In this document: piece after piece, positions 1 to 5,302 of the stretch
How positions within the stretch are numbered: the first letter of the stretch is position 1
Layout of the letters: each line of letters begins with the position of its first letter
Assembly (NCBI GenBank): GCA_019683665.1
Contig: JADGIB010000196.1
Coordinates: 1-6,904, forward strand
Reading direction: 5' to 3'
DNA from: Solirubrobacteraceae bacterium
GTDB lineage: Bacteria > Actinomycetota > Thermoleophilia > Solirubrobacterales > Solirubrobacteraceae
Length of the DNA stretch: 6,904 nt
Made by a program: the position numbers and the translations under genes
Notes under the pieces: generated by a model
Told to the model about the DNA's origin: nothing
The model's input: the letters and a program-made list of their open reading frames with translations, nothing else
The model's database searches: none

Positions 1-33
1 CCCCTGGCGGGCGGCCGGGGCGGGCCCCCGCGA

Positions 34-47
34 CGGCGCCGGCGCCG
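34..47. repeat. 14-base perfect palindrome
   Basis: CGGCGCCGGCGCCG is its own reverse complement and lies 42 bases before the predicted -10 box at 89. It could be an operator or the stem of a transcription terminator from upstream. In DNA this rich in GC, such GGCGCC-type palindromes also arise by chance, so the functional reading is weak. Confidence 0.3.
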
Positions 48-63
48 GCCGGGGCGCGGCGAG

Positions 64-94
64 CGGACACCGGCGCCCCGATCGGTCGTAGGGT
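64..94 (+). promoter_or_regulatory. Probable promoter of the oxidase gene, leaderless type
   Basis: A TAGGGT hexamer at 89-94 fits the TANNNT pattern of a bacterial -10 box. A possible -35 box, CGGACA at 64-69, matches four of six bases of TTGACA, with a longish 19-base spacer. Only eight bases separate the -10 box from the ATG at 103, so transcription would start at or next to the A of the start codon. No Shine-Dalgarno sequence is present, which fits a leaderless mRNA. The position is seen in the sequence; the function is inferred. Confidence 0.55.
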
Positions 95-102
95 CTGGCG
101 CC

Positions 103-1323
103 ATGAGCGCCGCTACGCCGCGTCCCGCCGACCCGCCGGCCCGCTGCGATCTCGCGGTCGTCGGCGCCGGGATCCTCGGGCTCGCCGTCGCCCGCGAGCT
201 CATGCGCCGCCACCCCGGCCGCAGCGTCGTCGTCCTCGAGCGCGAGGACGCGATCGGCCGCCACCAGACCGGCCGCAACTCCGGGGTCGTCCACGCCGGG
301 ATCTACTACGCGCCCGGGTCGCTGAAGGCGCGACTGTGCCTCGCGGGCGCGCGCGAGCTGGAGGCGTTCTGCCACGAGCGCGGCATCGCCTACGAGCGCT
401 GCGGGAAGGTCATCGTCGCCACCCACCCGGGCGAGCTGGGCCGCCTCGACGAGCTCGAGCGGCGCGGGCGCGCGAACGGGGTGGAGGGGCTGCGGCGCCT
501 CGACGCGGACGGCATCCGCGAGCTGGAGCCGCACGCGACCGGGATCGCGGGCCTGCACTCGCCGGCGACCGGGATCGTCGACTTCCCGGCGGTGGCGCGG
601 GCGCTGGCCGACGACGTCGGCGCGGTGTTCACCGGCTGCGGCGTCGAGGCGGTGCAGCCGCGCGAGTCGACGATCGTCCTGCGCCACGCGCGCGGCCACC
701 TCGAGGCGCGCCACGCCGTGTTCTGCGCGGGCGCCTGGTCGGACCGGCTCGCCGTGCTCGCGGGGGCCGGCCCCGACCCGCGCATCGTCCCGTTCCGCGG
801 CGAGTACCTGCGGCTGCGGCCGGAGCGCCGCGACCGCGTGCGGTCGCTGATCTACCCGGTGCCGGACCCGTCGCTGCCGTTCCTCGGCGTCCACCTCACC
901 CGCCACGTCGGCGGCGACGTGCTCATCGGGCCGACCGCGCTGATGGCGCCGAGCCGCGACGCGTACCGGCTGTGGCGGGTGCGCCCGCGCGACCTCGCCG
1001 AGACCGCCGGCTGGCCGGGGTCGTGGCGGCTGCTGGCCCGCTGGTGGCGGACCGCCCTGCAGGAGCTGCGCTGGGCCGCCTCGCGCGAGGCGCTCGTCGC
1101 CGCGGCGGCCCGCTACGTGCCCGGCCTCACCGTCGCCGACGTCGAGCCCGCCTTCGCCGGGATCCGCGCGCAGGCGCTCGGACGCGACGGGCGGCTCGTC
1201 GACGACTTCGTCTTCTCCCGCACCGAGCGGGCCCTGCACGTGCGCAACGCGCCGTCGCCGGGCGCGACGTCGTCGCTGGCGATCGCCCGCCACGTCGCCG
1301 ACGAGGTCGACCGGATGCTGTAG
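103..1323 (+). CDS. lhgO: L-2-hydroxyglutarate oxidase (FAD-dependent, DAO family)
   Basis: This 406-residue protein is predicted to oxidise L-2-hydroxyglutarate to 2-oxoglutarate. It would use FAD and, as in the E. coli enzyme, pass electrons to the membrane quinone pool. It removes a toxic side product of central metabolism. An FAD-binding Rossmann motif, GAGILG, lies at residues 21-26, and E46 ends the second strand where the FAD ribose is normally bound. The segment RNSGVVHAG at residues 58-66, followed by IYYAPGSLKA, is a hallmark of the LhgO branch. So are PFRGEYLRLR in the middle, GIRAQAL at 353-359 and NAPSPGATSS at 382-391. Length agrees with the family (about 400 residues). The ATG at 103 leaves a 15-residue Pro/Ala-rich extension before the Rossmann fold and sits just after a TAGGGT box, which supports this start. 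A more general FAD-dependent oxidoreductase is the alternative, but the motifs are specific. It has no functional tie to the polysaccharide genes nearby. Confidence 0.9.
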   Translation: MSAATPRPADPPARCDLAVVGAGILGLAVARELMRRHPGRSVVVLEREDAIGRHQTGRNSGVVHAGIYYAPGSLKARLCLAGARELEAFCHERGIAYERCGKVIVATHPGELGRLDELERRGRANGVEGLRRLDADGIRELEPHATGIAGLHSPATGIVDFPAVARALADDVGAVFTGCGVEAVQPRESTIVLRHARGHLEARHAVFCAGAWSDRLAVLAGAGPDPRIVPFRGEYLRLRPERRDRVRSLIYPVPDPSLPFLGVHLTRHVGGDVLIGPTALMAPSRDAYRLWRVRPRDLAETAGWPGSWRLLARWWRTALQELRWAASREALVAAAARYVPGLTVADVEPAFAGIRAQALGRDGRLVDDFVFSRTERALHVRNAPSPGATSSLAIARHVADEVDRML

Positions 1324-1344
1324 CCGCGCGGGCACGGCGGCGGT

Positions 1345-1350
1345 TAGCCT
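1345..1350 (+). promoter_or_regulatory. TAGCCT -10-like box before the small membrane protein
   Basis: TAGCCT lies seven bases before the ATG at 1358, matching the spacing seen at other genes in this window. No recognisable -35 box and no Shine-Dalgarno sequence are seen. It suggests that the small gene has its own leaderless transcript, although read-through from the oxidase gene 34 bases upstream is also possible. Confidence 0.45.
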
Positions 1351-1357
1351 CCCGCCC

Positions 1358-1555
1358 ATGTCGTCGCCGCCCCGCGAGCCGATCCTCCAGACCTGGCAGC
1401 AGCAGGCGTTCGCGTTCGGGATGAGCGCGCTGCTGCCGCTCGTCGGCGTGCTCATCAGCCTGTGGCTCCTCTCCCAGGGCGCGCGCCGCGAGGGCCTGTT
1501 CGCGCTCGCGGCGGCCGTGATCGGCGCCGTCGCCTGGTGGGCCCTCATCGGCTGA
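1358..1555 (+). CDS. Small two-helix membrane protein of unknown function
   Basis: I do not recognise this 65-residue protein. A polar N-terminus (residues 1-16, including the run QTWQQQ) is followed by a hydrophobic helix at about 18-38. A short positively charged turn, GARRE, sits at 41-45, and a second helix at about 46-64 ends near the C-terminus with two tryptophans. This is a helical hairpin, probably in the cytoplasmic membrane. By the positive-inside rule the ARR loop would be cytoplasmic, placing both ends outside. The reading frame is supported by a TAGCCT box seven bases upstream and by the clear amphipathic/hydrophobic pattern, which a chance frame of this composition would rarely give, since chance frames here are Arg/Ala/Gly/Pro-rich. 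It lies 34 bases after the oxidase gene and converges on the flippase gene, 30 bases away. No function is assigned. Confidence 0.65.
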   Translation: MSSPPREPILQTWQQQAFAFGMSALLPLVGVLISLWLLSQGARREGLFALAAAVIGAVAWWALIG

Positions 1556-1563
1556 CGGCCGCG

Positions 1564-1583
1564 CGGGCGACGAGCAGCGCCCG
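1564..1583. terminator. Possible hairpin terminator between convergent genes
   Basis: CGGGCG at 1564-1569 and CGCCCG at 1578-1583 form a perfect six-base stem with an eight-base loop, in the 30-base gap between the stop codons of the small membrane gene and the flippase gene. The position suits a bidirectional terminator. There is no T-run on either side, and short GC stems are common at this base composition, so this is tentative. Confidence 0.3.
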
Positions 1584-1585
1584 GG

Positions 1586-3046
1586 TCACGGCGCCACGCC
1601 GGTCTGCGACGAGGCGCGCGCGGTGCCGCGCAGGCGTCGCACGTCGGCCAGCCCGCCGAGCAGGCCGAGGACGACGACGTAGGCCGCCAGGCCGACGACG
1701 GCCTCGAGGACGGCGGCCAGCGGCAGCAGCGCGGCGAGCGCTCCGGCGCCCCCGGCGACGAGGACGCGCGCGAGCGCCCACGCCGACGGGCGCAGCTCGG
1801 GGCGCACCCGCGTCAGCGCCACCGCGAAGGCGACGGCCAGGCCCGCCTCGCCGAGGACGGTCGCGATCGCGGCGCCGCGCGCCCCGCCGGCGGCGATGAG
1901 GACCGCGCCGGCCGCGGCCGCCGCCCCGACGCCGAAGACGTTGACCCACATGAGCATCCGCTCGTGCCCGAGCGACAGGAGCGCGAACGCCCACGGCGCG
2001 GCCACGAACGACGCCGCCAGCGCCAGCCCCTGGACGCGCAGGACCGGAACCGCCCCGTCGAACCCGTCGCCGGCGACGACCCAGATCACCGCCGGCGCGC
2101 CGAGCGCCAGGCCGAGCGCGAGCGCGCCGCCCGCCGCCGCGCACGCCGACGACGTCCGCGCGACCGCCGCCGCCAGCCGCGGCCCCTCGCCCGGCGCGGC
2201 CGCCCGCCGCGACAGGACCGGGAAGACGGCGCTGACCGCCAGCGCCGGCAGCGCCGACAGCACCTCGACGACCCGGAACGAGGCGCCGAACAGGCCGGTC
2301 TCCTCCTCGGTCGACAGCAGCGACATCTCCACGACGGCGACGCGGAAGAAGAGCGCGCTGGCCGCGGCGGCGACCGCGAACGGGATCGTCTGGCGCAGGA
2401 TCGGCGTCCAGCGCCGCGGCTCGCGCCCCGGCGCGACCCGCAGCGCGCTCACCGCCACGACCGCGAACCCGGCCAGCGCGGCCGGCACGAGCAGGGCGAA
2501 GAAGACGAGCAGGTCGGCGTCGAGCGCGACCCCGGCCACGATCAGCCCGGCCGCGACGGCCTGGCGCACGAGGTCGCCGGCCGCCATCCGCCCGGCCCGC
2601 AGCCGCACGATGAGGTCCATGCCGAGCGTCGTCCCGGCGTTCTGCACGACGAGCCCGAGCCCGGCCAGCGCCGTGCCGGCGACGAGCGTCCACCCGTACC
2701 CGGCCGCCGCCGCGAACCCGATGACGAGCGCGACCCCGGTCACCGTCGCCGCCAGCCGCAGGCCGAGCAGGTCGGCCAGCAGCGCCCGCCGCTCGCCCTC
2801 GGGCACGGTCGCCAGCTCGCGCACCCCGAGCGTCGTCAGCCCGAGGTCGGTCAGCCCCTGGACGATCGCGACGAGCGCGAGCACGGTCACGTAGCGCCCG
2901 GTGTCGTCGACGCCGAGGTGGCGGAACAGGAGCGCGACCGCGCCGACGGTCAGCAGCTGCCCGAGCAGGAACCCGCCGGCCCGCTGCAGCCCACCCCGCG
3001 CCGCGGCCGAGCCCTCGGAGCGGGCGCTGTCGGCATCGGCGGCCAT
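1586..3046 (-). CDS. Wzx-type polysaccharide/lipid-linked oligosaccharide flippase
   Basis: This 486-residue, strongly hydrophobic protein is predicted to move lipid-linked oligosaccharide across the cytoplasmic membrane (MOP superfamily, polysaccharide biosynthesis/Wzx branch). After a polar N-terminus of about 20 residues come some twelve or more membrane helices separated by short Arg-rich loops. The first helical pair shows the family pattern: a helix ending FRHLG, then DDTGRY, then a helix leading into GLTDLGLTTLGVRE. A second similar half starts near RRWTPILRQTIPF, with the charged segment STEEETGLFGASFRVVE typical of the second bundle. The length fits (430-500). The ATG at 3046 is preceded on the minus strand by TAGCCT nine bases upstream. 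The gene is divergent from the glycosyltransferase-dehydrogenase-epimerase run, and a shared pathway is inferred. MurJ, a lipid II flippase of the same superfamily, is less likely because the DxGRY and GLxTLGVRE patterns match the polysaccharide branch. The exported substrate cannot be read from sequence. Confidence 0.82.
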   Translation of the reverse strand: MAADADSARSEGSAAARGGLQRAGGFLLGQLLTVGAVALLFRHLGVDDTGRYVTVLALVAIVQGLTDLGLTTLGVRELATVPEGERRALLADLLGLRLAATVTGVALVIGFAAAAGYGWTLVAGTALAGLGLVVQNAGTTLGMDLIVRLRAGRMAAGDLVRQAVAAGLIVAGVALDADLLVFFALLVPAALAGFAVVAVSALRVAPGREPRRWTPILRQTIPFAVAAAASALFFRVAVVEMSLLSTEEETGLFGASFRVVEVLSALPALAVSAVFPVLSRRAAAPGEGPRLAAAVARTSSACAAAGGALALGLALGAPAVIWVVAGDGFDGAVPVLRVQGLALAASFVAAPWAFALLSLGHERMLMWVNVFGVGAAAAAGAVLIAAGGARGAAIATVLGEAGLAVAFAVALTRVRPELRPSAWALARVLVAGGAGALAALLPLAAVLEAVVGLAAYVVVLGLLGGLADVRRLRGTARASSQTGVAP

Positions 3047-3055
3047 GCGCCGGCG

Positions 3056-3061
3056 AGGCTA
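3056..3061 (-). promoter_or_regulatory. TAGCCT -10-like box of the flippase gene
   Basis: Read on the minus strand, TAGCCT is followed by nine bases and then the ATG ending at 3046. There is no Shine-Dalgarno sequence in those nine bases. Sequence and spacing match the boxes of three forward genes here, so a leaderless transcript is likely. The -35 region shows no clear consensus. Confidence 0.5.
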
Positions 3062-3103
3062 CTGCGTGCGGGCGCCGACCCGCGAGACGCCCGGCCCACT
3101 CGA

Positions 3104-3109
3104 TAGGGT
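3104..3109 (+). promoter_or_regulatory. Candidate -10 box (TAGGGT) for the glycosyltransferase run
   Basis: TAGGGT is identical to the box upstream of the oxidase gene but here has no start codon 7-10 bases downstream. If active, transcription would start near 3117, giving a leader of about 100 bases whose first bases form the inverted repeat at 3117-3127. The -35 region is not recognisable. TAGCCC at 3177-3182 is an alternative, weaker box that would give a leader of about 30 bases. Confidence 0.4.
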
Positions 3110-3116
3110 GGTTTCA

Positions 3117-3127
3117 CCGAACTTCGG
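3117..3127. repeat. 11-base inverted repeat, possible operator
   Basis: CCGAA-C-TTCGG is a perfect five-base inverted repeat around one central base. It lies directly downstream of the TAGGGT box, about where transcription would begin. GGTG-GTTT-CACC at 3107-3118 makes a second small inverted repeat overlapping it. The position suits an operator for a repressor or a 5' stem-loop. AT-containing symmetry is less expected by chance here than GC-only symmetry. Confidence 0.35.
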
Positions 3128-3219
3128 GGCGCCGGGCTTCGACAACCGCGTCACCTTTGCCCTCGCCGGCCGTTCGTAGCCCTGACCCTCACCCGCCGCC
3201 TCGACCGTCCCGCAGCCGA

Positions 3220-4038
3220 ATGACCTTCGCCTCCGACCCCCAGCCCGCCGCGGCGCCGCAGACCGCGGACGCGCTGCGCCCGCCGGCGCGGACGGTCGTC
3301 GGCATGCCGCTCGCGCTCACCGACTACGAGCGGACGATGGACTGGATGGACGCGGTCGTCGCCGACCGCGACAAGGCGATCGTCACCGCCGCCGCCGTCC
3401 ACCTCGTCATGGTCGCCCGCGAGGACCCGGCCACCCGCGCCGCGCTCGACGACCCGCGCGTCCTCGCCGTGCCCGACGGGCAGCCGCTCGTGTGGGCGCT
3501 GAAGGCGCTCGGCCAGACCGACGCCTCGCGCGTCTACGGGCCCGACCTCATGGCCCGCTACCTCGAGCGCTCGACCCGCTCGGGCGTGCGCCACTACCTC
3601 TACGGCGGGCGCAACCAGGGCGCCCTCGTCCAGCTCGTCAACGAGCTGCGCCGCCGCTTCCCGGGCGTCCAGATCGTCGGCGGCTACTCGCCCCCCTTCC
3701 GGCCGCTGACGCCGGAGGAGGAGGCGTTCGTCGTCGAGGACATCAACCGCTCGGGCGCCGACGTCGTCTGGGTCGGCACCGGGCAGCCGAAGCAGGAGCA
3801 GTGGATGGCGGCGTTCCGCGAGCGGCTCGACGCGCCGGTCCTCGCCGGCGTCGGGGCCGCGTTCGACTTCCACGCCGGGCTGGTCCCGCAGGCGCCGCCG
3901 TGGATGCAGGCCAGCGGCCTGGAGTGGATGTACCGGCTCTGCCAGGAGCCGCGCCGGCTGTGGCGGCGCTACGCGCGCTACAACCCGCTCTTCGTCGCGG
4001 CGTTCGCCCGCCAGCTCGCCGCGGAGCGGCGCCGGTAG
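3220..4038 (+). CDS. WecG/TagA/CpsF family glycosyltransferase (GT26)
   Basis: This 272-residue protein belongs to the family that transfers N-acetylmannosamine or a related sugar, often a uronic acid, from a UDP-sugar to an undecaprenyl-diphosphate-linked acceptor at the inner face of the membrane. Family landmarks run in order: the first strand VVGMPLALTDY at 26-36; PDGQPLVWALK starting at 85, with D86 matching the conserved aspartate proposed as catalytic base in TagA; the middle motif LYGG at 127-130; GGYSPPF at 154-160; and the signature GTGQPKQEQW at 186-195. GVGAAFDFHAG then follows, with an Arg-rich C-terminal tail (EPRRLWRRYARYNP) like the membrane-targeting tail of TagA. The usual Asn of the strand before D86 (NAHT-type) reads AAAVHLV here. 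I chose the ATG at 3220. A TTG at 3157 would add 21 Pro/Arg-rich residues without family match, and the next ATG at 3304 would cut into the first strand. No Shine-Dalgarno is visible. The dehydrogenase gene starts 13 bases downstream. Confidence 0.88.
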   Translation: MTFASDPQPAAAPQTADALRPPARTVVGMPLALTDYERTMDWMDAVVADRDKAIVTAAAVHLVMVAREDPATRAALDDPRVLAVPDGQPLVWALKALGQTDASRVYGPDLMARYLERSTRSGVRHYLYGGRNQGALVQLVNELRRRFPGVQIVGGYSPPFRPLTPEEEAFVVEDINRSGADVVWVGTGQPKQEQWMAAFRERLDAPVLAGVGAAFDFHAGLVPQAPPWMQASGLEWMYRLCQEPRRLWRRYARYNPLFVAAFARQLAAERRR

Positions 4039-4041
4039 CCT
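4036..4041 (+). promoter_or_regulatory. TAGCCT box overlapping the stop codon of the upstream gene
   Basis: TAGCCT begins with the TAG stop codon of the glycosyltransferase gene and lies ten bases before the ATG at 4052. No Shine-Dalgarno sequence is present in those ten bases. The spacing matches the boxes before three other genes, suggesting an internal leaderless promoter for the dehydrogenase in addition to read-through. No clear -35 box is seen. Confidence 0.42.
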
Positions 4042-4051
4042 GATCGGCGCG

Positions 4052-5302
4052 ATGCAGTACGACGTCTCCATCGTCGGCCTCGGCCGGGTCGGCCTGCCGC
4101 TGGCCCTGAGCTTCGCGGACCGCGGCCTGCGCGTGCTGGGGGTCGACAACGACCCCGAGCGCCTCCAGGCCCTGTCCGAGCGGCGGATGCCGTTCGCCGA
4201 GCCCGGCGCCCAGGAGATCCTCGACCGCGTCGAGCTGGCGCTGAGCGACCGCGTCAGCGACGCCGCGAAGGCCCGCCACATCGTCATCACGCTCGGCACC
4301 CCGGCGTTCAGCCACATCGAGATCGACATGCGCGACATCCGCTCCGCGCTGGACGACCTCCTGCCGGTGCTCGCCGAGGGCCACGCGCTCATCCTGCGCT
4401 CGACGGTCGCGCCCGACACGACCGACTTCGTCGCCGGCTACCTCGAGAAGCACCGCGGCTTCACCGTCGGCGAGGACGTCTTCGTCGCCCACGTGCCCGA
4501 GCGGATCGCCGCCGGGCGCTTCTTCGAGGAGATCTCGACGCTGCCGTGCATCGTCGGCGGCGTCGGGGAGCGCTCCGGCGAGGTCGCCGCCCGGCTGTTC
4601 GAGGTGCTCGGCGCGCCGATCGTCCAGACGACGCCGGTCCAGGCCGAGCTGGCGAAGATCTGGACGAACATCCTGCGCTACGCGAACTTCGCGCTGCCGA
4701 ACCTCCTGATGATGGACTGCGAGCAGCACGGCGCGAACGTCTTCGAGGTCATCGACCTCATCAACCGCGACTACCCGCGCGGCGGGATGGCGATGCCGGG
4801 CCTGACCGCCGGGACGTGCCTGCGCAAGGACTTCGCGTTCTCCGAGGAGCGCTCCCCGGCGCCGGGGATGCTGCTCGCCGTCCACCGCGTCAACGAGACG
4901 GTGCCGCGCTTCCTCGTCGAGGGGATCAAGCGCCGCCTCGGCGGCAGCCTGCGCGGGCGCAAGGTCGCCGTCCTCGGCCTCGCGTTCAAGGCGGGCACCG
5001 ACGACGAGCGCGACTCGCTGTCGCACAAGCTCGTGCGCCTGCTCGAGCGCGGCCTCGCCGACGTCGCGGTCCACGACCCGCGCGTGCCGACGCCCACGTC
5101 GACGTTCGACGAGGCCGTCGAGGACGCCGACGTCGTCGTGCTCGCCACGAACCACCCCGAGCTCTGCACGCCCGACGCGCTGCGGCGGATCCGCTCGCAG
5201 GCGCGCCCGGACGTCCTCGTCGTCGACCCCTGGAACGGCTTCGGCGCCGCGCAGGTGTTCGCCTACGCGGCCGAGATGCCGGCGCTCTCGTCGGCCTCGT
5301 GA
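4052..5302 (+). CDS. Nucleotide-sugar 6-dehydrogenase (UDP-glucose/UDP-ManNAc dehydrogenase family)
   Basis: This 416-residue cytoplasmic enzyme is predicted to oxidise the C6 hydroxyl of a nucleotide sugar to a carboxylate in two NAD-dependent steps, making a UDP-uronic acid. The N-terminal Rossmann motif is GLGRVG (9-14), with D34 region GVDND for NAD. STV at 117-119 and HVPERIAAGR follow. The central domain has ELAKIWTN with K202 and N206 in the usual catalytic positions. C256 in the loop TAGTCLRKD is the expected nucleophile. The C-terminal domain opens with GLAFKAGTDDERDS (from 309), the standard UDP-binding motif. All expected catalytic residues are present. The loop before the cysteine, LTAGTC, differs from the GYGGSC of UDP-glucose and the VGGHC of UDP-ManNAc dehydrogenases, so the substrate is left open. 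Length is typical. The stop overlaps the start of the epimerase gene, so the two are probably translated together and may work on the same sugar. Confidence 0.9.
   Translation: MQYDVSIVGLGRVGLPLALSFADRGLRVLGVDNDPERLQALSERRMPFAEPGAQEILDRVELALSDRVSDAAKARHIVITLGTPAFSHIEIDMRDIRSALDDLLPVLAEGHALILRSTVAPDTTDFVAGYLEKHRGFTVGEDVFVAHVPERIAAGRFFEEISTLPCIVGGVGERSGEVAARLFEVLGAPIVQTTPVQAELAKIWTNILRYANFALPNLLMMDCEQHGANVFEVIDLINRDYPRGGMAMPGLTAGTCLRKDFAFSEERSPAPGMLLAVHRVNETVPRFLVEGIKRRLGGSLRGRKVAVLGLAFKAGTDDERDSLSHKLVRLLERGLADVAVHDPRVPTPTSTFDEAVEDADVVVLATNHPELCTPDALRRIRSQARPDVLVVDPWNGFGAAQVFAYAAEMPALSSAS

Larger units (their letters stand above)
1..102. other. GC-rich intergenic region upstream of lhgO-like gene
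   Basis: No convincing coding sequence is seen here. The stretch contains a perfect 14-base palindrome (34-47) and a 10-base direct repeat, GGCCGGGGCG, at 13-22 and 47-56. The right end carries the probable promoter of the oxidase gene. The left part could hold the terminator of a gene outside the window, but there is no T-run to support that. Confidence 0.5.
3047..3219. other. Divergent intergenic regulatory region (flippase / glycosyltransferase)
   Basis: This 173-base stretch separates two divergent genes and is visibly less GC-rich than its surroundings, particularly 3100-3180. It holds the flippase -10 box (3056-3061, minus strand), a forward TAGGGT box (3104-3109), an 11-base inverted repeat (3117-3127) and a second weak forward box, TAGCCC (3177-3182). 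A forward transcript starting just after 3109 would have an untranslated leader of about 100 bases before the ATG at 3220. No riboswitch or tRNA-like fold is recognisable by eye. Confidence 0.6.

Noticed and set aside
336..1424. Forward open frame of 362 codons overlapping the oxidase
   Set aside because: Arg/Ala/Gly-rich frame-shifted reading of the oxidase gene.
1896..3106. Two forward open frames of 332 and 380 codons opposite the flippase
   Set aside because: Both translate to Arg/Ala/Pro/Thr or Arg/Asp/Gln low-complexity sequence with no helices or motifs. The minus strand encodes a coherent multi-helix transporter.
3108..3179. Short reading frame from GTG to TAG in the divergent region, a possible leader peptide of 23 residues
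   Set aside because: The GTG overlaps the TAGGGT box itself and could not be in a transcript starting from it. There is no ribosome site and no regulatory run of codons.
4029..4045. GCCGGTAGCCTG resembles the ops (JUMPstart) element GGCGGTAGCGTG of enterobacterial polysaccharide operons
   Set aside because: It differs at key positions, overlaps a gene end rather than a leader, and its TAGCCT part recurs before unrelated genes here, so a promoter box is the simpler reading.
3151..4419. Minus-strand open frame of 422 codons opposite the glycosyltransferase
   Set aside because: No recognisable domain and charged low-complexity content; it crosses two real forward genes and their junction.
3743..5155. 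Minus-strand open frame of 470 codons opposite the dehydrogenase
   Set aside because: Low-complexity Arg/Val/Glu/Asp composition typical of the antisense of a GC-rich gene. The plus strand carries the full catalytic set of a dehydrogenase.
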